A stretch of DNA of 64,000 nucleotides from an uncultured Ruegeria sp. (lineage in GTDB: Bacteria > Pseudomonadota > Alphaproteobacteria > Rhodobacterales > Rhodobacteraceae). Under the pieces are notes generated by a model. That model was not told where the DNA came from, ran no database searches, and was given only the letters and a program-made list of their open reading frames with translations. The translations under genes and the position numbers were made by a program. The stretch lies in the NCBI RefSeq assembly GCF_947504215.1, contig NZ_CANNGO010000003.1, positions 186,001 through 250,000 of the forward strand, written 5' to 3'. This document shows, piece after piece, positions 53,505 through 63,913 of the stretch. Position 1 is the stretch's first letter. Each line of letters opens with the position of its first letter.

Positions 53505-54689
53505 ATGGCAGATGCATTCCTGTCCCACATCACGGACACCCTGACGCAGATCAAATCTGAGGGGCTGTATAAGCGCGAGCGAATGATCACCTCGCCCCAG
53601 GGTGGTGAGATTACTGTGGGCGGCAAGCAGGTGATCAACCTGTGCGCCAACAACTATCTGGGCCTTGCGGATCACCCTGCCCTGATTGACGCCGCCAAAG
53701 ACGCGATGGAGCCGAAGGGCTTCGGCATGGCCTCGGTTCGGTTCATCTGTGGCACGCAAGACATCCACCGCGAGTTGGAGCAGCGCCTGGCGAAGTTTCT
53801 GAATAAGGACGATTCGATCCTATTTGCCGCCTGTTTCGACGCCAATGGCGGGTTGTTCGAGCCTTTACTAGGGCCAGAAGACGCCATCATTTCGGACAGC
53901 CTGAACCACGCCTCGATCATCGACGGAGTGCGCCTGTGCAAGGCCAAACGCTATCGTTATCTGAACAACGACATGAATGACCTCGAAGCCTGGCTGAAAC
54001 AGGCGCGCGAGGAAGGCGCGCGGCATATCATGATCGCGACCGACGGCGTGTTCTCTATGGATGGCTATCTGGCCAATCTGCCCGCAATCCGGGAACTGGC
54101 CGACAAATACGACGCGATTGTCATGGTGGACGACTGCCACGCCACCGGCTTTATGGGGCCACACGGTGCGGGCACACCGGATCACTTCGGTGTTGATGTA
54201 GACATCCTGACGGGAACACTGGGCAAAGCACTTGGGGGGGCAATCGGCGGTTACATCGCCGGGCCGCAGCCAGTGATCGACCTGCTGCGGCAGCGGGCGC
54301 GGCCCTATCTGTTTTCCAATTCGCTGCCGCCATCAATTGTCGCCGCCGGACTGGAAGCCATCCGTTTGGTCGAAGAGGGCGACATGCTGCGCGCCCAGTT
54401 GTTTGGTAACGCCAAATACTGGCGCGCGGGGCTGGAAAAGCTGGGCTTTGACCTACTGCCCGGCGAACACCCAATCATCCCGGTGATGCTGGGCGAGGCG
54501 CAACTGGCACAGGACATGGCATCAAGGCTGTTTGACGAAGGCGTCTATGTCTCGGGTTTTTTCTTCCCCGTGGTCCCTCGCGGGCAGGCGCGGATCAGAA
54601 CGCAGATGAATGCAGCCCTTACCAAAGACGAACTAGACAGGGCACTGGCCGCATTTGGTAAGGTCGGTAAAGAGTTGGGGGTGATCTGA
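53505..54689 (+). CDS. kbl: glycine C-acetyltransferase (2-amino-3-ketobutyrate CoA ligase)
   Basis: 394 residues of the alpha-oxoamine synthase family. N-N-Y-L-G-L-A is near the front, D-D-C-H-A-T-G-F binds PLP, and the PLP lysine (about residue 241) is in G-T-L-G-K-A-L-G-G. It cleaves 2-amino-3-ketobutyrate with CoA to glycine and acetyl-CoA, the second step after Tdh. The stop overlaps the tdh start by one base (TGATG). Confidence 0.96.
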   Translation: MADAFLSHITDTLTQIKSEGLYKRERMITSPQGGEITVGGKQVINLCANNYLGLADHPALIDAAKDAMEPKGFGMASVRFICGTQDIHRELEQRLAKFLNKDDSILFAACFDANGGLFEPLLGPEDAIISDSLNHASIIDGVRLCKAKRYRYLNNDMNDLEAWLKQAREEGARHIMIATDGVFSMDGYLANLPAIRELADKYDAIVMVDDCHATGFMGPHGAGTPDHFGVDVDILTGTLGKALGGAIGGYIAGPQPVIDLLRQRARPYLFSNSLPPSIVAAGLEAIRLVEEGDMLRAQLFGNAKYWRAGLEKLGFDLLPGEHPIIPVMLGEAQLAQDMASRLFDEGVYVSGFFFPVVPRGQARIRTQMNAALTKDELDRALAAFGKVGKELGVI

Positions 54690-55732
54690 TGCGCCCTAAC
54701 ACGATGAAAGCGCTGGAAAAATCAAAACCCAACGAAGGTCTGTGGGTGGTTCAGGCCCCGGTTCCTGAAATTGGGCCGGATGAGGTTCTGATCCGGATCA
54801 ACAAAACGGGGATATGCGGCACCGACATTCACATCTGGAACTGGGATGATTGGGCCGCCGCCACCGTGCCGGTTCCTATGATCACCGGCCATGAGTTCGC
54901 TGGTGAAATCGTCGAGCTTGGGCGCAATGTGACGGGCCTGGAGATCGGCCAAAGATGCTCGGGCGAGGGGCATCTGATCGGAACCGACAGTCGCCAAAGC
55001 CGGGCGGGTAAATTCCATCTCGATCCCGGTACACAGGGGATCGGAGTGAACGAACAGGGCGCATTTGCCGAATACCTGAAACTACCCGCCTTCAACGTCG
55101 TCCCATTGCCAGATGACATCCCGGATGAAATTGGCGCGATCCTGGACCCTTTAGGCAATGCGGTGCACACGGCGCTGAGTTTTGATTTGCTGGGCGAAGA
55201 CGTCCTGATCACCGGCGCCGGCCCCATCGGCATCATGGCCGCAGCAGTCGCCCGCCATGCCGGCGCACGCAATGTGGTGATCACCGACATCAACGCAGAT
55301 CGTCTGAAGCTGGCACATCACGTTGTCCCGACGGTCCGCACCGTGGACGTCACAGCAGAAGACCTGCAAGACGTCATCACCGAGTTGGATTTGAAAGAGG
55401 GCTTTGACGTTGGCCTCGAAATGTCAGGCTCGCAAGCAGCATTGGATCAGATGATCGAAGCGTTGGTCATGGGCGGCAAGATTGCTCTGCTGGGCATCCC
55501 CCCGGGCAAATCGCCTGTGGATTGGAGCCGTATCGTCTTCAAAGCGATCACCATCAAGGGCGTCTACGGGCGCGAGATGTTCGAGACCTGGTACAAGATG
55601 ATCGCCATGTTGCAAAACGGTCTGGATGTCAGCCGCGTCATTACCCATCGCTATTCCGTCGACGAATTCGCCCAAGGATTCGCAGCGATGAAATCTGGCC
55701 TGTCTGGCAAAGTGGTTCTGAACTGGACGTAA
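54689..55732 (+). CDS. tdh: L-threonine 3-dehydrogenase lacking the structural-zinc cysteines
   Basis: 347 residues (a second Met at codon 6 also fits). Catalytic zinc ligands C43, H68 and E69 lie in I-C-G-T-D-I-H and G-H-E-F, and G-A-G-P-I-G binds NAD. In the family's structural-zinc loop, where E. coli Tdh has four cysteines, this protein has G98, S101, S104 and D112 within [20 protein letters not shown], so that zinc cannot bind as usual. The rest matches Tdh closely, including V-D-W-S-R and [11 protein letters not shown]. It makes 2-amino-3-ketobutyrate for Kbl. Confidence 0.93.
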   Translation: MRPNTMKALEKSKPNEGLWVVQAPVPEIGPDEVLIRINKTGICGTDIHIWNWDDWAAATVPVPMITGHEFAGEIVELGRNVTGLEIGQRCSGEGHLIGTDSRQSRAGKFHLDPGTQGIGVNEQGAFAEYLKLPAFNVVPLPDDIPDEIGAILDPLGNAVHTALSFDLLGEDVLITGAGPIGIMAAAVARHAGARNVVITDINADRLKLAHHVVPTVRTVDVTAEDLQDVITELDLKEGFDVGLEMSGSQAALDQMIEALVMGGKIALLGIPPGKSPVDWSRIVFKAITIKGVYGREMFETWYKMIAMLQNGLDVSRVITHRYSVDEFAQGFAAMKSGLSGKVVLNWT

Positions 55733-55795
55733 CCCGCTGGAAAGTTACAAACTCAACCCCTAAACAGGTGCAAAACAACACTGCGGAGGGGTGAA

Positions 55796-56683
55796 ATGGG
55801 CGACGAGAATACCGAAGATCGCTTTGTGGAACGTGGCATCGAGGAATCGCTGGTCACCGATTTTGCCGAGACTCATCGCAAGAGTTATGGAGACTTCCTT
55901 CAACTCAAGACCCTGCTAAACCTGCAAAAAACCTTTCAGGACCCTGCCCAACCGGATGAGATGTTGTTTATCATCATTCATCAGGTCAGCGAGCTGTGGT
56001 TGAAGCTGATGCATCACCAGCTTGTCGAGGTCCGGCGCTTTCTGCAGCACGATGAGTTTGGTCCGGCGATGAAAAATCTGGACCGGATCAAAGCGATCCA
56101 GCGCCAACTGATCACCGCATGGGAAACCCTGCTGACCATGACGCCTGCTGACTACATGACGTTCCGCGCGGCATTGGGCAGTTCATCGGGATTTCAAAGC
56201 TATGGTTATCGGCAGATTGAATTCATTCTGGGCAACAAAGATGCCTCGACCCTGAAAGTACATCAGCATGATCCTGAAGTTATGGAGATGCTGAACGCCG
56301 CCCTAACCAAGCCATCGCTGTATGACGAGATATTGCACATGTTGGCACGTCAGGGTTTTGACGTCCCTAACGACTTGATCGAACGGGACTACGCCGTACC
56401 CTATTCCGGGGACCCGCGCGTCGTGCAAATTTGGGTTCAGGTGTTTCAAGACACGCAAAAATACTGGGATCTTTATGCCTTGGCCGAAAAGCTGATGGAT
56501 GTAGAAAGCCTGTTTCAACGCTGGCGTTTTGATCACGCAACTGCGGTCGAAAGGGTCATCGGCATGCAGCCTGGTACTGGCGGATCCAGCGGTGTCGCCT
56601 TCTTGCGCAAGGCGCTGGACCTGCGTTTCTTCCACGACTTGTATGATATGCGGTCCGAACTGATGTATCGCGGGCAGGACTAA
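55796..56683 (+). CDS. kynA: tryptophan 2,3-dioxygenase
   Basis: 295 residues, the bacterial TDO length. F-I-I-I-H-Q-V-S-E-L-W-L-K holds the active-site His, and F-R-A-A-L-G-S-S-S-G-F-Q-S-Y-G-Y-R-Q-I-E-F includes the substrate-binding Arg. G-T-G-G-S-S-G-V-A-F-L near the end covers the tryptophan. It opens the indole ring with O2 to N-formylkynurenine. kynB follows after 3 bp. Confidence 0.96.
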   Translation: MGDENTEDRFVERGIEESLVTDFAETHRKSYGDFLQLKTLLNLQKTFQDPAQPDEMLFIIIHQVSELWLKLMHHQLVEVRRFLQHDEFGPAMKNLDRIKAIQRQLITAWETLLTMTPADYMTFRAALGSSSGFQSYGYRQIEFILGNKDASTLKVHQHDPEVMEMLNAALTKPSLYDEILHMLARQGFDVPNDLIERDYAVPYSGDPRVVQIWVQVFQDTQKYWDLYALAEKLMDVESLFQRWRFDHATAVERVIGMQPGTGGSSGVAFLRKALDLRFFHDLYDMRSELMYRGQD

Positions 56684-56686
56684 GAC

Positions 56687-57514
56687 ATGCTATATCGTGG
56701 GTTCTCGCATGAGGAATTGGAGCGGGAATACTCTCCAAGTTCAATGATCGGTGGCGACCTGTCTCCCTATCTGGCCAGCTATGACGCGTTGAGCGCCCAG
56801 GCGCGGGCGAGTCTGCAGGTGAAAGAAAACCTGCCTTATGGCGAAAGCCCGACGCAGGTTCTGGACTTCTTCCCGGCGAAAGGGGCAGGCGCACCGCTGC
56901 ATGTCTTTTTTCACGGCGGCTATTGGCAGGCACTTAGCCAGCGCGAGTCGTCCATGATGGCCCCGGCGCTGATCGACGCCGAACAGTCCTTCGCCTCGCT
57001 GAACTACACGCTCGCCCCAGATGCTAAGTTGGACCAAATGGTCTCCGAATGCCGCGATGCTCTGCTGTGGCTGGCCTCGAATGCTTTTTCGTTGGGTTTC
57101 GACCCATCGCGGGTGACGCTATCGGGGCACAGTGCCGGTGCGCATCTGGTCGCCATGGTCATGGCAACGTCTGCCGATGCGCTGGCGCGGGCTGGATTGC
57201 GCGTGCGCGACGTGGTTCTGGTCAGTGGCATTTATGATCTGGAGCCAATCAGCCTGACGTCTGTGAACGATCCGCTACAGCTGACCCCGCTTGAGATACA
57301 TGATCTGTCGCCCATCCTGCACTTGCCCGCCCCCGGCCCGCGCTACCATGTGACTGTGGCCGAGAGGGACACGCGCGAGTTTATCCGCCAAAGCCGGGAG
57401 TATGCGGAACTGCTGCGCAAAGGTGGGCATTCGGTCGGCTTCGATCTGAAGAAAGGGATGCAGCATTTCGACATCATCATGCATCCCGGTACTTTCCTAC
57501 CCGCCGGGCAGTAG
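56687..57514 (+). CDS. kynB: arylformamidase of the alpha/beta-hydrolase type
   Basis: 275 residues. H76-G-G-Y-W-Q is the oxyanion motif, Ser149 in S-G-H-S-A-G-A-H is the nucleophile, and the His of M-Q-H-F-D near the end completes the triad. This matches the eukaryote-like (AFMID) kynurenine formamidase branch rather than the metal-dependent bacterial KynB. It hydrolyses N-formylkynurenine to kynurenine, fitting its place right after kynA. No kynureninase gene is in view. Confidence 0.85.
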   Translation: MLYRGFSHEELEREYSPSSMIGGDLSPYLASYDALSAQARASLQVKENLPYGESPTQVLDFFPAKGAGAPLHVFFHGGYWQALSQRESSMMAPALIDAEQSFASLNYTLAPDAKLDQMVSECRDALLWLASNAFSLGFDPSRVTLSGHSAGAHLVAMVMATSADALARAGLRVRDVVLVSGIYDLEPISLTSVNDPLQLTPLEIHDLSPILHLPAPGPRYHVTVAERDTREFIRQSREYAELLRKGGHSVGFDLKKGMQHFDIIMHPGTFLPAGQ

Positions 57515-57522
57515 CCACAAAG

Positions 57523-57556
57523 AAAAACAGCGGCCCTATCGGGCCGCTGTTTTTTT
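57523..57556. terminator. bidirectional terminator between kynB and infB
   Basis: AAAAACAGCGGCCC-tatc-GGGCCGCTGTTTTTTT: 14-bp stem with A and T runs on both sides, able to stop transcription of the convergent kynB and infB. Confidence 0.92.
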
Positions 57557-57575
57557 GTCTCGATGACGCTCAGGA

Positions 57576-60059
57576 TCACTCCAAAGTACGGGTGACTTCT
57601 TCGCGCTCGAAAATCTCGATCACATCACCTGCGCGGATATCGTCGTAGTTTTCAAACGCCATACCGCATTCCTGACCCGACTGAACCTCGGCCACTTCGT
57701 CCTTGAAGCGCTTCAGCGTCTTCAGCGTGCCTTCGTGGATCACCACGTTGTCGCGCAGCAGGCGGACACCGGCAGAACGACGTGCGACACCTTCAGTGAC
57801 CAGACAGCCGGCGACCTTGCCGACACCGGTGACCTTGAAGACTTCGCGGATCTCGGCGTAACCGATGAACTTTTCGCGGATCTCGGCGCTCAGCAGACCG
57901 GATGCGGCCGCTTTCACGTCGTCGACCAGATCGTAGATCACCGAATAGTACCGGATCTCCACGCCCTTCTGGTTCGCAGTGTTCCGGGCTGAGGCATTGG
58001 CACGCACGTTAAAGCCCAGGATCGGTGCACCAGAGGCTTCGGCCAGGCCAACATCCGTCTCGGTGATGGCACCCACGCCCGAATGCAGCACGCGCACGCG
58101 CACCTCATCATTGCCGATCTTCTCCATCGCCTGAACAATGGCTTCGGCAGACCCTTGAACGTCCGCCTTCATCAGGATCGGCAGTTCGGCCATGTTTTCG
58201 TCTTCCTTGGCCTTCTGCATCAACTGCTCAAGGGTTGTCGCGGCGCCAGCGGCAGCGCGTTTGTCCTTGGCGGCTTTCTCACGATACTCAGCGATTTCGC
58301 GGGCCTGAGCCTCGGTCTCGGTCACGTTCAGAACGTCCCCAGCTTCGGGTGTACCGTTCAAGCCCAGAACCTCGACAGGCACAGAAGGTCCTGCCTCTTG
58401 CACGCGCTCGCCCTTGTCGTTGATCAGGGCACGGACTTTACCGTACTGCTCACCCACAACAAAGATATCGCCCTGACGCAGTGTGCCGTTCTGAACCAGA
58501 ACGGTGGCCACAGGACCACGTCCTACATCCAGCTGCGCTTCGATCACTGCACCCTGGGCCGCGCGATTCGGGTTGGCCTTGAGTTCCAGAATTTCGGATT
58601 GCAGCGCAATGGCTTCCAGCAGTTCACCAAGACCCTGACCAGTGATGGCCGAGACCTCAACATCCTGCACTTCACCCGACATCTTCTCGACGATCACTTC
58701 GTGCTGCAGCAAGTCTGTGCGCACCTTGTCCGGGTTGGCATCTGGCTTATCGATCTTGTTGATCGCCACGATCATTGGAACTTCGGCAGCCTTCGCGTGG
58801 TTGATCGCCTCAATCGTCTGCGGCATGACCGCATCGTCAGCAGCAACAACCAACACAACGATATCCGTCACCTGTGCGCCGCGTGAGCGCATCGAGGTAA
58901 AGGCCGCGTGGCCCGGCGTATCCAGGAAAGACAGCGTGGTGCCGCCCTCGGTTTTCACCTGATAAGCACCGATATGCTGTGTGATGCCGCCTGCTTCGCC
59001 AGCGACGACACGCGCATCACGGATTGCATCCAGAAGCGATGTCTTGCCGTGGTCGACGTGACCCATGATTGTAATGACCGGCGGACGTGACTGCAGGTCT
59101 TTGTCGTCATCTTCGACTTCTTTGATGACGTCTTCCACATCCGAATCAGAGACGCGGGTCACCTTGTGACCAAATTCTTCGATGATCAGCTCGGCTGTAT
59201 CGGCGTCGATGGTTTGGTTTTGCGTCACCATCATGCCCATGTTCATCAGCGATTTGACAACATCTGCCACACGCTCGGCCATACGGTTGGCCAGCTCTGA
59301 AACCGTGATGGCCTCGGGCAGCTGTACGTCGCGGATCACCTTTTCCCGCTCGACAGTTCCGCCCATCGCCTTTTGACGTGCACGTTCCTGCTTGCGCTTC
59401 ATCGCCGCCATAGAGCGCTGGCGTCCACCTTCGCCACCGGTAGCCTGGCCCAGAGTCAGTTTGCCGGAGCGACGGTTGTCATCACGACCTTTGCCTCGGT
59501 TGCCGCGTTGCTCACGCTCGCGATCGTTTTTCCTTGGCGTTGCAGCCGGTGCAGGTTTGTTGGCCGGACTACGCGGAGCCGCCGCCTTAGGTTCCACCGG
59601 TTCTGCCGGAGCAGCGGCGCGTTGTGCCGCTATTTCGGCCTCTTTGCGCTTGCGATCTTCCTCTTCGGCCTTAGCGCGCGCGCGTTCTTCGGCTTCGCGC
59701 TGTTCGCGTTCCTTGGCCTCTTGTTCGGCACGGCGACGGGCACGCTCTTCTTCGCGCGCCTTTTCCTGTGCTTCTCGCTGTGCGGCCTCTTCGGACTCGC
59801 GCGCTTTGGCCGCCTGCAATGCCTTCATACGGCGGGCCATCTCGGCATCAGAAATGCCTGCAGGACGACGCGAAGGATCACCTGACGGTGCAGCACCGCC
59901 ACCGGACTTGGTTGCGCCCGGCTTGGGGACCACCACGCGTTTGCGTTTGGTTTCCACCACGACATTCTTGGTGCGTCCGTGGCTGAAACTCTGTTTCACA
60001 TTTCCGGGGCGTGCCCCGCCACGTAGACCCAATGTCTTTTTGCCGTCACTATCGCTCAT
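57576..60059 (-). CDS. infB: translation initiation factor IF-2
   Basis: 827 residues. A long charged N-terminal region (residues about 80-240) is rich in Glu/Arg/Ala coiled-coil repeats. The G domain follows, with G-H-V-D-H-G-K-T around residue 333, D-T-P-G-H and N-K-I-D. The last third holds the fMet-tRNA-binding domains. It ends the rimP-nusA-ylxR-infB operon and is followed by a strong terminator. Confidence 0.98.
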   Translation of the reverse strand: MSDSDGKKTLGLRGGARPGNVKQSFSHGRTKNVVVETKRKRVVVPKPGATKSGGGAAPSGDPSRRPAGISDAEMARRMKALQAAKARESEEAAQREAQEKAREEERARRRAEQEAKEREQREAEERARAKAEEEDRKRKEAEIAAQRAAAPAEPVEPKAAAPRSPANKPAPAATPRKNDREREQRGNRGKGRDDNRRSGKLTLGQATGGEGGRQRSMAAMKRKQERARQKAMGGTVEREKVIRDVQLPEAITVSELANRMAERVADVVKSLMNMGMMVTQNQTIDADTAELIIEEFGHKVTRVSDSDVEDVIKEVEDDDKDLQSRPPVITIMGHVDHGKTSLLDAIRDARVVAGEAGGITQHIGAYQVKTEGGTTLSFLDTPGHAAFTSMRSRGAQVTDIVVLVVAADDAVMPQTIEAINHAKAAEVPMIVAINKIDKPDANPDKVRTDLLQHEVIVEKMSGEVQDVEVSAITGQGLGELLEAIALQSEILELKANPNRAAQGAVIEAQLDVGRGPVATVLVQNGTLRQGDIFVVGEQYGKVRALINDKGERVQEAGPSVPVEVLGLNGTPEAGDVLNVTETEAQAREIAEYREKAAKDKRAAAGAATTLEQLMQKAKEDENMAELPILMKADVQGSAEAIVQAMEKIGNDEVRVRVLHSGVGAITETDVGLAEASGAPILGFNVRANASARNTANQKGVEIRYYSVIYDLVDDVKAAASGLLSAEIREKFIGYAEIREVFKVTGVGKVAGCLVTEGVARRSAGVRLLRDNVVIHEGTLKTLKRFKDEVAEVQSGQECGMAFENYDDIRAGDVIEIFEREEVTRTLE

Positions 60060-60067
60060 AAAGCTTC

Positions 60068-60691
60068 TTACCCTTCCGCGCGGCCCTTGCCGCCGTCATC
60101 CTTTTCGCGCAAGCCACGCAGGCGCTGCGCTTCCTCTACAACACGTTTGGCGAGTCCGCCAGAGGCCAGCGCCGCATGAATCACGGTTTGGCGCCCAAAT
60201 GCCTGTCCTAACTCGTCCGCAGTCAGCCAACCGATGTACTTGCCAAAGTGCGGCGTGCTCAGTTTGGACTTACCGCGCCCAGATCCATCAGCGGCCTGTA
60301 GCAGAACCTGAGCCTCTTCCCGGTCCAGCCACGTCTTGACCTTTTCATAGCCCGCGACAGCGTCGCCTGACTTGCGCGCCAGGCTGAGCAACTCAACCAC
60401 ACGGCGCGCGACTTGCTTTTCGACCTCGTCCGCCAGATCCTTTGATGCAGTCACCTGCGCCTTGAACCCGCGTGCGAACAGTTTCTTGCCGATGGCCTTA
60501 TCCAGCGCAGCACGGTCCGATGCCACATAAACCCCGCGTCCCGGCAGTTTTGCCGCAACATCGGGAAAGACCTGACCATCCGGTCCCGACACAAAGCGGA
60601 TCAGCCCATATTTTGGCTGAACCTCGCCCGTGGCGATGCATTTGCGCTCAGGTCCTTCGGACCGATCTTTATGGACGCCACCGCGACCCAT
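60068..60691 (-). CDS. YlxR-type RNA-binding protein (DUF448)
   Basis: 207 residues. The N-terminal DUF448 part has R-K-C-I-A-T-G-E-V and G-R-G-V-Y-V-A-S-D; the C-terminal half resembles the L7Ae fold ([14 protein letters not shown]). It sits between nusA (22 bp) and infB (8 bp), the usual place for YlxR, and probably binds RNA or the transcription-translation machinery. Confidence 0.9.
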   Translation of the reverse strand: MGRGGVHKDRSEGPERKCIATGEVQPKYGLIRFVSGPDGQVFPDVAAKLPGRGVYVASDRAALDKAIGKKLFARGFKAQVTASKDLADEVEKQVARRVVELLSLARKSGDAVAGYEKVKTWLDREEAQVLLQAADGSGRGKSKLSTPHFGKYIGWLTADELGQAFGRQTVIHAALASGGLAKRVVEEAQRLRGLREKDDGGKGRAEG

Positions 60692-60713
60692 TTACGCCAC
60701 CCGAGACCTGAGA

Positions 60714-62333
60714 TCAGGCCTCGGCCTCCTCTTCAGCTGTTTCGCCTTCGATCTCTTCTTCGGCCTGCTCCAACTCGGCCGGGTCAACCCAACCCAGCAT
60801 GATGCGTGCCGTCATAACCAGATCCTGAGCTTCTTCCAAAGTCACACCGAAAGGTTCCAGAACCCCATCATCTTTGATGCGTTCACCATCGACTGTGGTC
60901 CAACCACCGGCCAGTTCCCAATCGGCGCAGGTTGCGAAGTCTTCCAGAGTCTTCACGTCATCCTTGGCCAGTGCCTCAACCATCTGGGGTGTCAGGCCTT
61001 CAAATTCAATAAGGCTGTCCTCAACACCCAGGGCACGGGCCGCGTCAAGCGCGGCTTTGGCCTGTGCTTCAAGGTATTCGCGGGCGCGTGCCTGCAGTTC
61101 ATTTGCGGTGCCTTCATCAACACCGTCGATGACCAGCAGTTCGTCCACTTCGACATATGCAACCTCTTCGAGGTTGGTAAAGCCTTCGGACACCAGCAAC
61201 TGAGCAAAGAACTCGTCCAGATCGAGGCTCTCCATGAACAGCTGGGTGCGGGCTTCGAACTCTTTCTGACGGCGGGCCGACTCTTCGGCTTCGGTCATGA
61301 TGTCGATGTCCAGATTGGTCAGCTGGCTTGCCAATCGCACGTTCTGACCACGGCGACCAATCGCAAGGCTCAGCTGTTCTTCGGGAACAACAACTTCGAT
61401 TTTGCCGGCTTCTTCATCCAGAACAACCTTGGTGACCTCAGCGGGCTGAAGCGCGTTCACCAGGAAGGTGGGCTGATCTTCGTTCCACGGAATGATGTCG
61501 ATCTTTTCGCCCTGCAGCTCGTTCACAACGGCCTGCACACGGCTGCCGCGCATACCAACGCAGGCACCGACGGGGTCGATCGAGCCGTCATAAGAAATAA
61601 CGGCGATCTTGGCGCGCGAACCGGGGTCACGGGCCACGGCCTTGACCTCGATGATGCCATCGTAGATTTCCGGCACTTCCATCTTGAACAACTCGGCCAT
61701 GAACTCCGGCGCAGTGCGCGACAGGAAAATCTGGTGACCACGCACTTCGCGGCGGACTTCCTTGATATAGGCACGTACCCGGTCATTCGGGCGATAGCTT
61801 TCGCGACCGATCTTGTCATTGCGGCGCAGAACGGCCTCGGCCCCACCCAAATCAATGATGACGTTGCCGAATTCCTCGCGTTTAACCGCACCGTTGATGA
61901 TGGTACCGGCGCGATCCTTGAAGTCTTCGTACTGGCGGTCACGTTCAGCTTCGCGAACTTTTTGCAGAATCACTTGCTTGGCTGACTGCGCCGCGATCCG
62001 ACCCATTTCAACCGGTGGAACCTCTTCGACAAAAGTGTTGCCGACTTCGGGCGCTTCCATGTACTGCCGCGCCTGTTCGACGGTCATCTCGGCTTGATAA
62101 TTCTCGAGTTCTTCATCTTCGACGACGGTGCGGACGCGGGTAAAGGTCGCTTTACCGGTCTTGCGATCGATGGACACGCGAATGTCCATCTCGGCACCAT
62201 ACCGGCTTTTGGCGGCACGGGCGAGCGACTCCTCCATCGCTTCGACAACCAGACCGGGGTCGATCATCTTTTCGCGTGCTACCGCCTCGGCGGTTTGCAA
62301 CAGCTCCAGCTGGTTGGCTGAGGTAATTGCCAT
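60714..62333 (-). CDS. nusA: transcription factor NusA
   Basis: 539 residues: N-terminal RNA-polymerase-binding domain, S1 domain (about 130-200), two KH domains (D-P-V-G-A-C-V-G-M-R-G-S-R and L-S-L-A-I-G-R-R-G-Q-N-V-R), two C-terminal AR2-like helical repeats, and a Glu-rich tail. It controls pausing, termination and antitermination. Its ATG shares one base with the rimP stop (TGATG), showing tight coupling. Confidence 0.98.
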   Translation of the reverse strand: MAITSANQLELLQTAEAVAREKMIDPGLVVEAMEESLARAAKSRYGAEMDIRVSIDRKTGKATFTRVRTVVEDEELENYQAEMTVEQARQYMEAPEVGNTFVEEVPPVEMGRIAAQSAKQVILQKVREAERDRQYEDFKDRAGTIINGAVKREEFGNVIIDLGGAEAVLRRNDKIGRESYRPNDRVRAYIKEVRREVRGHQIFLSRTAPEFMAELFKMEVPEIYDGIIEVKAVARDPGSRAKIAVISYDGSIDPVGACVGMRGSRVQAVVNELQGEKIDIIPWNEDQPTFLVNALQPAEVTKVVLDEEAGKIEVVVPEEQLSLAIGRRGQNVRLASQLTNLDIDIMTEAEESARRQKEFEARTQLFMESLDLDEFFAQLLVSEGFTNLEEVAYVEVDELLVIDGVDEGTANELQARAREYLEAQAKAALDAARALGVEDSLIEFEGLTPQMVEALAKDDVKTLEDFATCADWELAGGWTTVDGERIKDDGVLEPFGVTLEEAQDLVMTARIMLGWVDPAELEQAEEEIEGETAEEEAEA

Positions 62334-62923
62334 CAGTTCGTCTCCTCTTGGGACTCGTCGGTCTCTATCTCGTCGAAGGCGTTTTCGTTCAAAGCCCCCG
62401 CATCTTTGCGTTGGCGCAGCATTTCCTTGATCAAGTCATCCGTCAGGACCAGCTTGGCGTCACTCAGCCAGTCAAATTTCAGACCAATGGTGATCGTCTC
62501 ATCCCCTTCGGGAATATTGATCAGAACCTCATCCCCTTCGATCCCCGCAAGTTCACCTTTAAAGCGGCGGCGACCATCAATGAGGTCCGCGGTTTCGATC
62601 TTGGCCTCATACCCTTCGAACATCTCGAAATCCTTGAGACGGGTCAGAGGGCGGTCGATGCCGGGGCTTGAGACTTCCAGCGTATAGGCGTCAAGAATTG
62701 GGTCTTCGACATCCAGAGAGGCACTGACCGCGCTCGAAATCTCGCCGCAATCATCCACTTCGATCCCGCCATCAGGCTTATCGGCCATGATCTGCAGGGT
62801 GGTCAGCTTACCGCTCATTAAACGGACGCGAACCAACTCATACCCCAGATCCTCGATCACCGGTGTGATGATCTCGGCCAGTCGCCTGTCAATGGCAGCT
62901 TTGGCTATCAGGTCGTTTGTCAT
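62333..62923 (-). CDS. rimP: ribosome maturation factor RimP
   Basis: 196 residues from ATG 62923, after GGGTAGAG; a longer reading starting at 63055 would run across the terminator. [19 protein letters not shown] and [11 protein letters not shown] are RimP hallmarks. It helps 30S assembly. It is first of the nusA operon. Confidence 0.96.
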   Translation of the reverse strand: MTNDLIAKAAIDRRLAEIITPVIEDLGYELVRVRLMSGKLTTLQIMADKPDGGIEVDDCGEISSAVSASLDVEDPILDAYTLEVSSPGIDRPLTRLKDFEMFEGYEAKIETADLIDGRRRFKGELAGIEGDEVLINIPEGDETITIGLKFDWLSDAKLVLTDDLIKEMLRQRKDAGALNENAFDEIETDESQEETN

Positions 62924-62947
62924 CTGGTACTCTACCCTTGTTCGGGC

Positions 62948-63008
62948 ACAAAAAAACGGGCGCGCGGCCCGTCGAAATTTCCGGTGGAGCCTCGGACCAG
63001 AAGTCCGA
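62948..63008 (-). ncRNA. rimP leader with terminator hairpin (probable attenuator)
   Basis: On the minus strand TCGGAC-cagaa-type hairpin (63008-62992) is followed by ACGGGC-cgcgc-GCCCGT and a run of seven T (62972-62949). The T run ends 25 bp before the rimP start, leaving no room for a promoter in between. So rimP-nusA transcription must pass this terminator, as expected for attenuation, possibly by NusA itself. Confidence 0.6.
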
Positions 63009-63026
63009 CACGCCGCTGTTGAAACG

Positions 63027-63055
63027 CATATACGCAGGACATTCCCAAACTGCAA
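63027..63055 (-). promoter_or_regulatory. promoter-like element for the rimP-nusA operon
   Basis: Minus strand TTGCAG (63055-63050), a 17-bp spacer and TATATG (63032-63027): matches to the sigma-70 -35 and -10 boxes at the ideal spacing. It lies in the gap after the solute-binding gene stop (63092) and would give a leader of about 100 nt carrying both hairpins. Confidence 0.4.
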
Positions 63056-63091
63056 CCCCCCGAGAAAATCGTGATCGCAATTAGGCCGGTT

Positions 63092-63913
63092 TCAGGCCAA
63101 CCACCACCGTTCCGCAATACGGCCGTCGTCCAAAGCACCGCGCTGACCGACCTGCCGCGGCAGTCCAACCGATCCGGCAATCGCCAGCGCCATGTATGAT
63201 TCGCTGGGATGGAACCGCAGGCCACGCTGACCCAGCAGGCCTTCGTGTGCGGGCAGGGCTGCGACATCCACATATCCGTCCCGCAATGCTTCGGCGCGGA
63301 CATGGGCGTCGGGAATGACGATCACCTCGAGCGCATCAAGCCACCCCGCCTGATTGTCTTTGTAATGCTCTGTCACCCTGCGACCAAGAAAGTGCCGCCC
63401 GTCCTCGGCCCGTTCTACCAGGTAACACCCCGTACCGTTGGCGGTCTTCAAAGGCGTCACACCCTGACCATCACGGGTGATGACATATCTATTGTCCGCC
63501 AACAGGAACGGCAAACCAGGATTGGGGTCGGCCAGTTCCAGTCGCACAACACCGGCGCCCAGAGCTTCGGCTTGCCCGATCTCCTCCAGAACAGCGAGAA
63601 CGTCCCGAACCTTCAGTTCGGCGCCATCGTGATATTGGACGTTTTCGCGCAGATCAAATTGCCAGACACGGGCGCCAGCGTCGGTTTTCCAGCCCGTTGC
63701 CAATTCGCCGCGCAAGGTGCCATCCGGGGCAATCTCGGTCAGAGTATCAAACACGGCGCCGCGAACCACCTGATCAAGGCTGTCATCACGTGGGACCGCA
63801 AGCCGCAATGTTCCGCCTGATTTAGGAGTGTCCGCCAATGATGCCCCGGTCGCGGCCAGCAGTGCCGCAGCAGCACCCGAGGCAAACAAGGCACGGCGGT
63901 CAATCCGGGTCAT
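63092..63913 (-). CDS. short ABC-type peptide solute-binding protein homologue
   Basis: 273 residues with a twin-arginine-like signal (I-D-R-R-A-L-F-A-S-G then A-A-A-A-L-L). The mature part follows family-5 peptide/nickel binding proteins (G-G-T-L-R-L-A-V-P-R-D, V-F-D-T-L-T-E, Y-H-D-G-A-E-L). It stops at about half the usual 500 residues, losing most of the second lobe. No transporter genes are near. It starts inside the end of the iminopeptidase gene (ATGA overlap). It may be a reduced binding protein or decayed gene. Confidence 0.75.
   Translation of the reverse strand: MTRIDRRALFASGAAAALLAATGASLADTPKSGGTLRLAVPRDDSLDQVVRGAVFDTLTEIAPDGTLRGELATGWKTDAGARVWQFDLRENVQYHDGAELKVRDVLAVLEEIGQAEALGAGVVRLELADPNPGLPFLLADNRYVITRDGQGVTPLKTANGTGCYLVERAEDGRHFLGRRVTEHYKDNQAGWLDALEVIVIPDAHVRAEALRDGYVDVAALPAHEGLLGQRGLRFHPSESYMALAIAGSVGLPRQVGQRGALDDGRIAERWWLA

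Noticed and set aside
60630..61985. 451-residue plus-strand reading opposite nusA
   Set aside because: Shadow of the nusA reading frame; no ribosome site and no recognisable motif.
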